Of a stretch of DNA of 64,000 bases, positions 8,206 to 17,091 are shown piece after piece. The position numbers and the translations under genes are program-made. The notes beneath the pieces are model-generated. The model made no database searches. It had not been told where the DNA came from and worked only from the letters and a program-made list of their open reading frames with translations. The DNA comes from Ruegeria sp. THAF33 (GTDB lineage Bacteria > Pseudomonadota > Alphaproteobacteria > Rhodobacterales > Rhodobacteraceae). Every line of letters starts with the position of its first letter. Position 1 is the stretch's first letter. The stretch covers positions 102,501 to 166,500 of the forward strand of contig NZ_CP045384.1 in assembly GCF_009363615.1 (NCBI RefSeq). The letters are read 5' to 3'.

Positions 8206-9798
8206 ATGACGGATAGTTTTGACGTTATTATCGTTGGCGCCGGAAGCGCAGGATGCGTGCTCGCCGCTCGTTTGACCGAAGATGTAAAGCGTTCCGTTTT
8301 GCTATTAGAGGCCGGTGGATCGAACGACGACCCCCGAGTTTCCACACCCGCAAAATTTGGCGCGCTCACTAATACACGCTTCGATTGGGCCTTTCGAACC
8401 GCCCCGCAGGGTGAACTTTCAGGGCGCCAGATCGCCTATCCGCGCGGTCGATGTATCGGCGGCACTGGTTCGATCAATTACATGATTTACCTGCGCGGGC
8501 ATCCGAAAGACTACAACACGTGGTCCCAAATGGGTGCTAAGGGCTGGGGATGGGACGATGTGCTGCCCTATTTCAAGAAGGCTGAGAATTGGGAAGTCGA
8601 TGGAGATCCTTCGATCCATGGAGACAGTGGTCCGCTAACTGTGACTAAGCCAGGCGAGCGGTCGCCCTTGACCGAGACATTTATCCAAGCCTGCCAGCAG
8701 GCCGGGATTCCGTTTAATGGCGATCTGAATGGCACGGAATTGGACGGCTGCGGTTATTTCCCCGCGACTTTGCAGGATAACCGGCGGGGCGGCACCGCGC
8801 AGACATACCTCTCCGCAGCGATGGGGCGTCCCAACTTAACCGTTGTGACTGGCGCGACTGTCATGTCGTTGCAACTTGAGGGCAGTTCTGTGACCGGTGT
8901 GAATTATGTCGCCAAGGGCGAACTCAACAATGCAACAGCACAGGAAACCGTCTTGGCGGCGGGTGCCATAGGTTCACCACAGATCCTGCAACTCTCAGGA
9001 ATTGGCCCAGCAGACCTGTTGAACAATGTCGGCGTCCCGGTGAAGCATGACCTGCCCGGTGTGGGCGAAAATCTGCAGGATCATTTTCATTACCGCGCCC
9101 GTTGGGAAATCGATCAACCCTTGACCTTCTTTGGCCGAAGCTCTGAGCAAACTGCGGAAGTTGAGCGCCTCTACTCAGAGGAGTCGCGCGGGCCCCTGAC
9201 AACGAACCACTTTGAGTCTGGTGCATTTCTGAGATCCGGACCTCATGTCGATATTCCCGATATAGAACTGCTTATGATCCCATATTTCATAAGCTTGGGA
9301 GCCCCGGAATATCGCCCACCGGATCGCCACGGTTTCACAATCTCTGGTTTTCCGACCCGTCCTTGGAGCCGAGGGCGTGTGACGATTGCATCAAGCGACC
9401 CATTGGATCGGCCCATTATCGATCCTGGATATCTTAGCGATCCGGCGGACGTCGATCTGATGCGCGCGATCATCAAAGAAGCGCGGAAGATTGTGTCACA
9501 GGAAGCCTTTGCGAAGCTCAATCCAGTTGAGATATCTCCGGGGGCGGACGCCCAGAGCGACGAAGAACTTCTTGCGGACATCCGCGAGATTTCGTCGACG
9601 TCTTTTCATCCCGTTGGCAGTTGCAGGATGGGGCAAAGCGATGATTGCGTCGTTGCTCCCAACTTGAAGGTGCACGGGCTTGAAGGGTTGAGTGTTGCCG
9701 ATGCGTCTGTGATGCCGCAAATGAACACCGGACATCCCAACGCGCCGGTGATTATGATTGCTGAAAAAGCTGCCGAAATGATCGCCGCGCGGGTCTGA
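8206..9798 (+). CDS. GMC family FAD-dependent oxidoreductase (choline/alcohol dehydrogenase-like)
   Basis: 530 aa. The N-terminal dinucleotide-binding motif is at residues 8-16 (IIVGAGSAG), the GMC signature 1 near residues 80-100 (GGTGSINYMIYLRGHPKD), and the C-terminal catalytic region has HPVGSCRMG (about 466) and NTGHPNAPV with the active-site His/Asn. Members oxidise alcohols such as choline or polyethylene glycol; the substrate is not readable. A longer frame starts at 7978, but residues before 8206 lie in the repeat and do not look like protein; MTDSFDVIIVG is the normal family start, so ATG 8206 is chosen. Confidence 0.92.
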   Translation: MTDSFDVIIVGAGSAGCVLAARLTEDVKRSVLLLEAGGSNDDPRVSTPAKFGALTNTRFDWAFRTAPQGELSGRQIAYPRGRCIGGTGSINYMIYLRGHPKDYNTWSQMGAKGWGWDDVLPYFKKAENWEVDGDPSIHGDSGPLTVTKPGERSPLTETFIQACQQAGIPFNGDLNGTELDGCGYFPATLQDNRRGGTAQTYLSAAMGRPNLTVVTGATVMSLQLEGSSVTGVNYVAKGELNNATAQETVLAAGAIGSPQILQLSGIGPADLLNNVGVPVKHDLPGVGENLQDHFHYRARWEIDQPLTFFGRSSEQTAEVERLYSEESRGPLTTNHFESGAFLRSGPHVDIPDIELLMIPYFISLGAPEYRPPDRHGFTISGFPTRPWSRGRVTIASSDPLDRPIIDPGYLSDPADVDLMRAIIKEARKIVSQEAFAKLNPVEISPGADAQSDEELLADIREISSTSFHPVGSCRMGQSDDCVVAPNLKVHGLEGLSVADASVMPQMNTGHPNAPVIMIAEKAAEMIAARV

Positions 9799-9981
9799 GT
9801 GAAAAACTGCTAGGCGTCAGATAAGAGGCATTTTTGCGAAAGGTTCACCAGTAGCTTTGTCCCGCTTATGGGGATTTGCAAAGTTTAGTTGGGAGTGTCC
9901 GGTTAGGGCTGCGACCCGCCAACCATGCAAACCGCAAAGAACGGCAATATTGAGCCCAAGGCAGACATTGTTAGTTGGTTT
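9799..9981. other. Intergenic stretch between convergent genes
   Basis: No gene seen. It separates the GMC gene from the convergent DUF3626 gene. At 9949-9971 a short piece (TTGAGCCCAAGGCAGACATT) resembles the end of the island repeat. Confidence 0.4.
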
Positions 9982-10836
9982 TCACAGAATGTGCGAACTG
10001 CCAAACTTTGCCACACAATGCCAGACACGTTTCAGCAATTGCTGATCTGCCCCATAGCTTTTCCGGGCCAACCCGATCTGTCTGGGAGTCAAAACACCAT
10101 TTTCGACAAGAGAGGCGGCCATGTCAGCAGCATCCTGACCGCGAAAACTTACGCATTCAGAAATGCGGTTCGCGCACATCCGAAAACCGGAATGCCATTG
10201 AATGGGGCAACCTAATTTAGTCGCTGCCGTCTCAATTTCTGTGTCCCTGTAGCTTGAGTCGAACACTGCGGCCTCGACATCCTCAACCAAGATCAATGGC
10301 CCATGAACATGAGCTTCAATGTAGTTGTCGAGCTCGTCCAGTGATGGGTCATTCTCTGTTGCCAAGGTAATTAAGCCCATCCTGTCGGCCACACCAAAGT
10401 TGGTTGGATCGAAGTAGCTGTCCGGATAGCTAAAAGTTGATCGAGACAAGACTTGGTTCCGCATTCTTAGATGGCAGGAACCAAAGCGTGGCGAACCGCC
10501 CGTTGCATAACCCAGATGATTTAACGCACCGTATTTTGGTCGCTGTGATGACTCAACGTCGTCATAAGCCGCTCCAAAAATACGGCTCTCCCAATACCAC
10601 CGATCTCCTCCGGGATGCGCTGTCAAACCACCATTGCTGTTACCAGTTTCGAACTGGGACCGATAAACCCCTTCTCGTGCAAGCGCCTCAATCATCCACT
10701 CATCTCCATGTAATGAGTCCGGGTGGAAGTTTATTGTTACCCGAAGACTATCCGGGACAGGAGGACCACTTGAACTTTGGCGCACATGGTCAATCGCATT
10801 TACGGCTCTTGGCGGAAGCATATTGTTTTTGAGCAA
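9982..10836 (-). CDS. DUF3626 family protein
   Basis: 284 aa. From memory of the DUF3626 pattern, the readable hallmarks are VTINFHPD (about residue 34), YRSQFETGNSNGGLTAHPGG (58-77), WYWESRIFGAAYD, RPKYGALNHL and PRFGSCHLRMR. The conserved His/Asp/Glu/Arg residues suggest an enzyme, but the family has no assigned activity. It is a monocistronic minus-strand gene with the 125-bp repeat copy B just upstream. Its codon use is more AT-leaning than the flanking chromosome, consistent with island cargo. Confidence 0.8.
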   Translation of the reverse strand: MLKNNMLPPRAVNAIDHVRQSSSGPPVPDSLRVTINFHPDSLHGDEWMIEALAREGVYRSQFETGNSNGGLTAHPGGDRWYWESRIFGAAYDDVESSQRPKYGALNHLGYATGGSPRFGSCHLRMRNQVLSRSTFSYPDSYFDPTNFGVADRMGLITLATENDPSLDELDNYIEAHVHGPLILVEDVEAAVFDSSYRDTEIETAATKLGCPIQWHSGFRMCANRISECVSFRGQDAADMAASLVENGVLTPRQIGLARKSYGADQQLLKRVWHCVAKFGSSHIL

Positions 10837-11195
10837 GTTGGATGAAATCGGTCAACGGGATACGCGCCCGAAAATTGAAATCCCATCAAATTGCGAATGT
10901 CAACTTTGTCCGCAATGCGGTCATTGGCACTGAGCGCAGCGAAGGTCTGCTTTCCGCCCTGGCGTCCCAAATTAGCAAGCGGCCCACAGCGGCCATTTGC
11001 GTCAGCCGCATCAAAGGTCTGGTTCGAGTCCAAAGTTGCCAGTGGTGCTCAGGGCGCGAAGGTCTGCGATGTGTAGATAGGAGCACTTACAGCCAAGTTG
11101 GTTGTAACAACGAGACTGAGGTTGATGTTATCGATTGGATGGAAGGTGGCGAGTTGGTCGCGCGGACTCCTTCAGCTAGCTGAACGTCTGCTGAC
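10837..11195. other. Intergenic stretch holding repeat copy B
   Basis: No gene. The stretch contains the perfect 125-bp repeat (10904-11028) and a short unique region up to the end of the next minus-strand gene. Frames over it are shadows of the repeat. Confidence 0.5.
10904..11028 (+). repeat. 125-bp island repeat, copy B
   Basis: Perfect match to 7985-8109, offset 2919 bases, same strand. The match breaks at 11029 (T for C). Two identical copies bracket the GMC and DUF3626 genes, so homologous recombination could delete them or form a circle carrying them. Confidence 0.9.
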
Positions 11196-12503
11196 TCAAC
11201 TTGGTGAATAAAGATCAAGCACCGAAAGAACGCGCGAACGAGTTGCAGAGTCATTCACGAAAAACCGAGCTATAACTTCATGGGCAGGAAAGTCCGGCCA
11301 AGTGTCCAACATTTCGACGACTGCCTTCTCCGCCCCTGCAGTATTGCCTGTTTCGTGATAGGCGGTCGCGAGCAAAAAGAGGCTTGGAGGACTTACGGGA
11401 TGGCCTCGCTCTGCTGCTTTGGAGAAGGCCTCTATGACTATGTCATAGTTCTCCAGCATTAGTTGTGAAGCACCGTAGATATTGTTGTATGCGAAACGGC
11501 CAACGCCCAGTCGAGACCGTTGTGGGTGAGACACTTCGGCCATAAACACTGGATCATCTACCACTAGGGCCGTGATGCCTATTAGATCCAAAGTGTGGCC
11601 GTCTTGAGGGCTAAGATCCAAGGCAATTCGGGCACGTCTAAGCGCTCCTTCACTATCTCCAGTCACAGCTAGGGTCCAGCCATGAGCGGCCTGAGACCAA
11701 CCATCCAAGGGATCTAGCGTGGTAGCGCGTTCTGCCATTTCCAAAGCTTCGGAAACTAAAGCGGTTGATGCGTCAGCATCGCTTGTCAGAAGCGACTTAA
11801 GCGCGAGTACCTGGGCCGAACCTGCATAACCCGCAGCAAGTTGCGGATCGAGGTCAATCACATACCGAAACGTTTCCAAGTTAATGGCTTGCCGTCGGAG
11901 GTCGAATAGAGGAAAAAACACTCCCCGTGTTTGCTCAGCTAAGTTTGCAGCCTGAACACTGGTGAATGACCTCTCCCGAAGCGCAGCCAATTCTGCGGGT
12001 TTTTTAGCGGTTGCTAACTGCGTGTTCGATTGGGAACCGCGTAGTCCAAAATATCCTAGGACACATGCCAACAAAAGCGTTGTTGCGATGAGCGGTAGCA
12101 GGAATTTACGACGCCAGAAACCGCCAGAGTGCGAAGATGCCGACTGGCTTTGCCCGCTACTTGGCTTCGTCGCGACGGATGGTTCAAATTGTGGTCGATA
12201 CCCCCCGGTTTGCATAGATATGCGTAAAGGGTCTGATTTGCCCGCGCCACTGTAGTAGTTCTCCAAGGCACGCCTAAGGCGACGGGCCTCAACCCGAACG
12301 AGGTTTAGTGCCCCACCGGTCTCGTCAAGCTCCTTTTCGTAGACATCAGTCGCGATAGCTTTGCCCTTTATGGAGCGCCCATGACCGTCAAGTTCCTGTT
12401 CGACAATGTATCTTAGGAAGGACTGCAGCCTGGGTGAACCAGCAAACTCTGCGGATGAAAGGACCCGCTCAAGTGCTCGACTAATTTCTTCAGCCTCTAC
12501 CAT
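11196..12503 (-). CDS. Membrane-anchored TPR protein with N-terminal roseobacter regulator-type domain
   Basis: 435 aa. Residues 1-105 carry the pattern seen at the N terminus of many alphaproteobacterial proteins often labelled adenylate cyclase (SRALERVLSS… LQSFLRYIVEQEL… IKGKAIATDVYEK… VRVEARRLRRALENYY), thought to be DNA- or partner-binding. A single membrane segment lies near 133-152 (LPLIATTLLLACVLGYFGL). The C-terminal half is helical with TPR-like repeats. No cyclase catalytic domain is present. Probably a one-component membrane regulator or sensor; function is inferred. Divergent from the small gene at 12673. Confidence 0.75.
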   Translation of the reverse strand: MVEAEEISRALERVLSSAEFAGSPRLQSFLRYIVEQELDGHGRSIKGKAIATDVYEKELDETGGALNLVRVEARRLRRALENYYSGAGKSDPLRISMQTGGYRPQFEPSVATKPSSGQSQSASSHSGGFWRRKFLLPLIATTLLLACVLGYFGLRGSQSNTQLATAKKPAELAALRERSFTSVQAANLAEQTRGVFFPLFDLRRQAINLETFRYVIDLDPQLAAGYAGSAQVLALKSLLTSDADASTALVSEALEMAERATTLDPLDGWSQAAHGWTLAVTGDSEGALRRARIALDLSPQDGHTLDLIGITALVVDDPVFMAEVSHPQRSRLGVGRFAYNNIYGASQLMLENYDIVIEAFSKAAERGHPVSPPSLFLLATAYHETGNTAGAEKAVVEMLDTWPDFPAHEVIARFFVNDSATRSRVLSVLDLYSPS

Positions 12504-12672
12504 TTCCCCAGAATCACATCCATTTTCTTGTTTTTTCAGTGCTTTAATGATCGCCCCACCTCTCTGAATCTAAGCTGAACTCACCCCTAGCTCACCGTAA
12601 CTCACTTTCTTTCCGCTCCACCCACCTTCTAACATATTGGCTAAAGTGAATACAAAAAGGTCACATTCAACC

Positions 12673-12903
12673 ATGGACTCTAGGGAACTCCACGCCCTCA
12701 TACCTGAGCATTCCGAGGCGGCTCTGTCCCGAGCGCTAAGGAACGAAAATGTACGTGAGGCGGTGGAAGACCTTGATGAAGTTCTCAAGCATGTAGCCCT
12801 CTCACAAGAAAAGTCCCCTGTACGAAAAGAATGGGAGACTATTCGAGACGAGCTGCTGTCTGAAATTCGACGACTTACGCAGAGGCTCAGCGATGCTAGT
12901 TGA
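12673..12903 (+). CDS. Small helical protein of unknown function
   Basis: 76 aa from ATG 12673 (an alternative TTG at 12637 would add 12 residues). It is highly charged and predicted helical (for example REAVEDLDEVLKHVALSQEK), with no Cys, membrane segment or known motif. A weak AAAAAGG lies upstream. It faces away from the TPR regulator gene and precedes the eight-gene cassette by 94 bases. I am not certain it is expressed. Confidence 0.45.
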   Translation: MDSRELHALIPEHSEAALSRALRNENVREAVEDLDEVLKHVALSQEKSPVRKEWETIRDELLSEIRRLTQRLSDAS

Positions 12904-12997
12904 TATCGGCGATGGTTTGGAAACACAGGTCCTTATCTTCAGGAACCAAGAACAAACAAAAAACTGCGCACCAAAATAACTCTCGGAGGATCCAAAA

Positions 12998-14293
12998 ATG
13001 AGCCAATCACGCAACCCTTACGGGCAACGCCCCGGCGGTGGCATTACGCTGCCGGAGTATTTCCGGCCGACACCCGGCTGTACAAGCAACAACTTTTTCC
13101 CGCCCAACGAGCTTTTGCCAAAAGGCGAGATGCGGATTTGTTTTCCGGGTAGCACGCCTTGGCCTCCGACGATGGTACAGTCCGGTACATGCATTGTCTT
13201 GGAGCTGGGGAACGGTACTCCATTCCCGCGCCGCCTGTTCTTTGATTTCGGCAATGGCTGCGTAAGGAATATTATTCAGCTTGGCATTTTGCCGCCGATG
13301 GTGCGCGACATCTTCATCAGCCACTTGCACGTCGACCACTATGCAGACCTACCCTACTTTATGCCGTTCCGCGCATGGTCGGGAGGCTGGCGTAACGGTT
13401 TGCGCATTTTCGGCCCATCGGGTGACCGGCCAGAGACGGGCACCCAATATATGGTCGACAAGATGCATGAGATGATGACATGGCATCTTGAGAACTTTGA
13501 CCACTGCCCGATTGGCGCCGGCTACGACACCGAAGTTGTCGAGTTCGACTACAAAGACGAAGGCGGTGTGGTTCTGGAAGAACCCGGTTTGAAAGTCACG
13601 CACTGGGCACGAAGCCACGTGAAAAGCGGTGCGTCAGCATATCGCGTGGATTGGGAAGAAGCCGGATTGTCCTTTGTCTGGACAGGCGACGGGCGCCCTG
13701 ATGAAAGCACAATCGAGTTTGCGAAAGGATGCGACATTTTCGTGACCGAAGGACAAGCCGATCTACCGCAACTACTCAACTACAAATACGGCACGCCAAA
13801 AGAAGTTCTGGAATTCACTCTGGATACCTACCACACGCCTTACTATGCGGCGGGATATCTGATGAACGAAATTCAACCGCGGGCTGGTGTGATCTGCCAC
13901 TACACCGAGGAATCGGCGGGCGAAGCCATCGCGGAAATTCGCGCGCATTGGGATGGTCTATTCCTCTTTGGTGGACCAGACACCAAGGTAATCAACGTCA
14001 CAAAGGATCGTATCTGGGAACGCATGGCCCTGCGTCCGGAAATGCCGGCGATGCAACCACCAGATCCCAGAACGATACCGTTCCCGGATGGCGAGATGCC
14101 GGATTACATTCAGATTCCGAAACCGCGTTTGCCGCGTGAGGAACAACAGGATGCCTTCCTGCGGGAACGGGAACTAGATCCGGCTCTCTACATGCCTGAG
14201 GACGTACTCCGTCCACTGACGCAGCACTACGACGAAGAAACGTTCCGCTTCGACCTCCACGCCCTGATTGCTGCACGCGATCATACGGATTGA
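12998..14293 (+). CDS. MBL-fold metallo-hydrolase (GntH-like)
   Basis: 431 aa. The metallo-beta-lactamase zinc motif HLHVDH sits at residues 109-114, with a later His (HWARSHV, about 198-204), Asp in WTGDGRP (about 229) and a C-terminal His (ICHYTEE). Large, with ~100 N-terminal residues before the zinc motif. Its layout recalls proteins annotated as guanitoxin-biosynthesis MBL hydrolase GntH, which are widespread outside toxin clusters; that assignment is from memory and not evidence of toxin synthesis. First gene of a plus-strand cassette running to 20532. GGAGGA at 12985-12990 supports ATG 12998. Confidence 0.85.
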   Translation: MSQSRNPYGQRPGGGITLPEYFRPTPGCTSNNFFPPNELLPKGEMRICFPGSTPWPPTMVQSGTCIVLELGNGTPFPRRLFFDFGNGCVRNIIQLGILPPMVRDIFISHLHVDHYADLPYFMPFRAWSGGWRNGLRIFGPSGDRPETGTQYMVDKMHEMMTWHLENFDHCPIGAGYDTEVVEFDYKDEGGVVLEEPGLKVTHWARSHVKSGASAYRVDWEEAGLSFVWTGDGRPDESTIEFAKGCDIFVTEGQADLPQLLNYKYGTPKEVLEFTLDTYHTPYYAAGYLMNEIQPRAGVICHYTEESAGEAIAEIRAHWDGLFLFGGPDTKVINVTKDRIWERMALRPEMPAMQPPDPRTIPFPDGEMPDYIQIPKPRLPREEQQDAFLRERELDPALYMPEDVLRPLTQHYDEETFRFDLHALIAARDHTD

Positions 14294-14370
14294 TCTGGTT
14301 ATTGACTAAAAATACGCGCCGCGTTTCTGAGCCACGCGGCGCGATCACAGTACTTGCCAAGGATGCAGCC

Positions 14371-15399
14371 ATGAATAACGCCCCAAAAGAACCTGTCCCG
14401 CTGACGATCCTAACAGGGTTTCTGGGTGCGGGAAAAACCACGCTTCTTAACCACATTCTGACAGGCGATCATGGGTTGAAAGTCGGCATACTTGTAAATG
14501 ACTTCGGCTCGATCAATGTCGATGCAGAACTGGTTGTTGACGTCGAAGATGGGATGATCAGCCTCGCGAACGGCTGCGTCTGTTGCCAGATCCGAGATGA
14601 TCTCGTTGAGTCGGTCGCAGCGTTGATCGAGCGTGATGATCCCATTGAGTACATACTGCTTGAAGCCAGCGGAGTTGCAGATCCGGCAAGCATCTATATG
14701 ACCTTCGTGGATTCAGCATATCGCGATCTGATACGGCTTGACAGTGTGACGTGTGTCGTCGACGCCGATCAAGTCTTTACTTATGACGACCCGGACCTTG
14801 CCAAGCTCAAGCTGCAGCAGATCGGATTTGCGGATCTTGTAATCCTTAACAAAGTTGATTTGGCAGGAGTCGAGGAAACTGCAAAGGTAAAGAGGTGGAT
14901 AGACGGCTTCTTCTCAAGGGTTCGCATCGTTCCTGCCGTCAAATGTAACGTTCCACTCGAAATCCTGCTATCTGTCGGTCGTTTCGATGTTTCTCGCGCA
15001 ATGGCTGATCAAGCGCATAGCCACGACCACGAACATCATCATAAGCACAATCACGGTTCTTTCTTTAGCACCTGGAGTTATACGCGCGACGCGCCATTGC
15101 AGCGCAAAGCACTGGAACGAATGATCAAGAGAGAACTGCCTTCAAACATCTATCGCTGCAAGGGATTTGTTTACCTGGATGACGACCCGAACAGCCGTTA
15201 TTTGCTGCAAGTTGTCGGGCGGCGGGTCGAGTTGACAAAAGACCGCCCTTGGGGGGGCGAGGATCCGGCAAACCGGATCGTTGCCATCGCACACAAAACA
15301 ACTCTTGATCAAGCGCACTTGTGTGAGTTGTTCGATGCTTGCTCTGGTTCGTCTGTCGGGAACGAAAATAGCGAAGTTGTAACTGTCGCAACAGGATAG
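14371..15399 (+). CDS. CobW/P47K-family GTPase (COG0523), metal chaperone-like
   Basis: 342 aa from ATG 14371, chosen because AAGGA precedes it and the protein then starts 15 residues before the P-loop as in the family. P-loop GFLGAGKT at 16-23, metal motif CVCC at 69-72, guanine motif NKVD, and a His-rich stretch (HSHDHEHHHKHNHG, about 215-228) before the C-terminal CobW domain. These GTPases insert or traffic zinc, cobalt, iron or manganese ions to client enzymes. The client here may be the adjacent MBL hydrolase, which needs metal; this is inference from position. Confidence 0.93.
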   Translation: MNNAPKEPVPLTILTGFLGAGKTTLLNHILTGDHGLKVGILVNDFGSINVDAELVVDVEDGMISLANGCVCCQIRDDLVESVAALIERDDPIEYILLEASGVADPASIYMTFVDSAYRDLIRLDSVTCVVDADQVFTYDDPDLAKLKLQQIGFADLVILNKVDLAGVEETAKVKRWIDGFFSRVRIVPAVKCNVPLEILLSVGRFDVSRAMADQAHSHDHEHHHKHNHGSFFSTWSYTRDAPLQRKALERMIKRELPSNIYRCKGFVYLDDDPNSRYLLQVVGRRVELTKDRPWGGEDPANRIVAIAHKTTLDQAHLCELFDACSGSSVGNENSEVVTVATG

Positions 15400-15404
15400 T
15401 TACC

Positions 15405-15752
15405 ATGCATGAGTTGGAAATCCTGATCGTTCAAGCGGCGAGTTACATCCAGGTTCTATTCGAAGCGGCGAGCGTCATCGTTGTTGCTGCTGGAGGCATC
15501 GCCTTTGCACGAGCGTTCATTATGCATCGAAAGTCGGATGCCGAGCCAGTCGCACGGCGCATCCTTGGAAAATACCTGATTGTGGCGCTCGAACTGCAAC
15601 TAGGCGCGGATATTATTGCAACTGCAACAGACCCAACAATCGAAGAATTGGCGAAACTGACAGCCATCGCCTTCGTCCGAACCTTTCTCGACTATTTCCT
15701 CGTTCGGGAAATTCGCGAGGAGAGAGTCGAGGATAAACCAAGTGAAACCTGA
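15405..15752 (+). CDS. DUF1622 family membrane protein
   Basis: 115 aa. Three hydrophobic helices: about 18-40, 58-72 and 84-100. The pattern ASVIVVAAGGIAFARAF, RRILGKYLIVALELQLGADI and FVRTFLDYFLVREI is characteristic of DUF1622, small inner-membrane proteins of unknown role. Five bases after the GTPase gene; clearly in the same operon. Confidence 0.88.
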   Translation: MHELEILIVQAASYIQVLFEAASVIVVAAGGIAFARAFIMHRKSDAEPVARRILGKYLIVALELQLGADIIATATDPTIEELAKLTAIAFVRTFLDYFLVREIREERVEDKPSET

Positions 15753-15772
15753 TTTTCTAACTGAGGCCTCCA

Positions 15773-16198
15773 ATGGACTTTGACGACGAGGACATGCCGC
15801 AGCGTTCTAACAATCAGTTGGCCGGCGAACGAACAGATCTGGCGTTCGAGCGGTCCCGGCTCGCGTCGGACAGGACGACCATGGGATATATGAGAACGGC
15901 TACGTCGCTCGTTGGTTTTGGCTTCTCTATACCCGCACTATTCAGAATTTTGACTGATGTGCCTGGGTTGGAAGAGGTTCCGATAGAACATGCACGTTTT
16001 GTCGGATTATTCATGCTGATACTGGCTGTAATAATGCTATCTGTCGCCATCATACAGCAAATTACTTTTCTTAAGCGGATCTCTGATATCTCAGGAAAGC
16101 CATTTCCGATTTCACCTGCGCTGGTCTCAGCCGGGTTGATCTTGGCGGTCGCTATTTACGCTACAATCAGCATCCTTTGGAATGTGGAACCATTGTGA
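15773..16198 (+). CDS. YidH/DUF202 family membrane protein
   Basis: 141 aa. The DUF202 hallmark LAGERTDLAFERSRLASDRT occupies residues 17-36, then three membrane helices (about 47-65, 82-100 and 116-135). YidH-like proteins are uncharacterised inner-membrane proteins. Spacing of 20 bases to DUF1622 and a TGATG overlap with the next gene indicate one operon. Confidence 0.9.
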   Translation: MDFDDEDMPQRSNNQLAGERTDLAFERSRLASDRTTMGYMRTATSLVGFGFSIPALFRILTDVPGLEEVPIEHARFVGLFMLILAVIMLSVAIIQQITFLKRISDISGKPFPISPALVSAGLILAVAIYATISILWNVEPL

Positions 16199-17091
16199 TG
16201 GAGTCGCCGCTGCCCTTTGAGCAATCCGTCACCCTGTTCATCCATATCTTCATTACTCTGGCCATGCTTTGCATCGGGATGAGCGCAACGCTGCGCGAAA
16301 TGGGTGCAACAGTTCTGGAACGCGAAAGACTAACGCGCCTTCTTGCTGCAAATGTCTTCATACCGCCCGTCATTGCAATCCTGATTATCGGGGTCTTCCC
16401 CCTACCACGATCAGTTAGCGCCGTCTTGTTTTTGTTGGCGGTCGCTCCCGGCGGCATCAACGCCGTCCAGTTTTCAACCAAAGCGCCAGGGCAAGTCAGC
16501 GCGGCCGGGGCCCTATTGGTCTTACTTTCAATTATCGGCTTGGTTCTTGCACCTTCGGCTGCACAGGTCGTTCTTCCAACCGCCGCGCTGGAACGTGTCG
16601 CTTGGGACCAGCTACTGATCCGCATCGTGGGTGTGATCGGAATTCCCTTGCTTCTGGGGATTTTGATCCGACGATTTTACCCGGATGTCGCCGAGCATAT
16701 CTACAAACCGGCGATGCTGATATCGACAGTCTCATTCATTGCATCTGTCGTAGCAAGCATCAGCATCCGGCAGGAAGCGGCTGTTGGATTGGGACCTTCG
16801 AGCCTGATCGCCATATTGGTTTTCATTCTGTCCCTAATGGCGCTCGGCTGGTTTTTAGGCGGCGAGAATAAGGAGTATCGGCAGGTCCTTGCAACCTGCA
16901 CAAACCTTCGCAATGTCGGTCTTGTCTATCTACTTGTGGATGCGTGCTGCTTTGATCCGGCCTATTCAGCGAGCGTTCTGGCCTGCATGATGCTGATGGT
17001 TCCAATCAACTTTGCATTCACTATTGCCTGCGCAGTGGCAAGAAAACGGCATAGCCAATCTGGTAGTGATGACAGAGGCACCAATACATGA
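16198..17091 (+). CDS. Bile acid:sodium symporter family (BASS) transporter
   Basis: 297 aa from ATG 16198, which overlaps the DUF202 stop by one base. About nine hydrophobic helices. The FVRTF-like start is absent; instead early helices carry LAMLCIGMSATLREM, and helix 4 contains VAPGGINAVQFSTKAPGQ, matching the BASS core motif region where sodium is bound. BASS proteins import organic anions with sodium (pyruvate, 2-keto acids, bile acids and others); substrate unknown. A Gly/Asn-rich segment near 232-246 (CTNLRNVGLVYLLV) corresponds to the second crossover motif. Confidence 0.85.
   Translation: MESPLPFEQSVTLFIHIFITLAMLCIGMSATLREMGATVLERERLTRLLAANVFIPPVIAILIIGVFPLPRSVSAVLFLLAVAPGGINAVQFSTKAPGQVSAAGALLVLLSIIGLVLAPSAAQVVLPTAALERVAWDQLLIRIVGVIGIPLLLGILIRRFYPDVAEHIYKPAMLISTVSFIASVVASISIRQEAAVGLGPSSLIAILVFILSLMALGWFLGGENKEYRQVLATCTNLRNVGLVYLLVDACCFDPAYSASVLACMMLMVPINFAFTIACAVARKRHSQSGSDDRGTNT

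Noticed and set aside
12998..14293. Guanitoxin biosynthesis
   Set aside because: Only a GntH-like MBL fold is present; none of the other toxin pathway genes is in the window.
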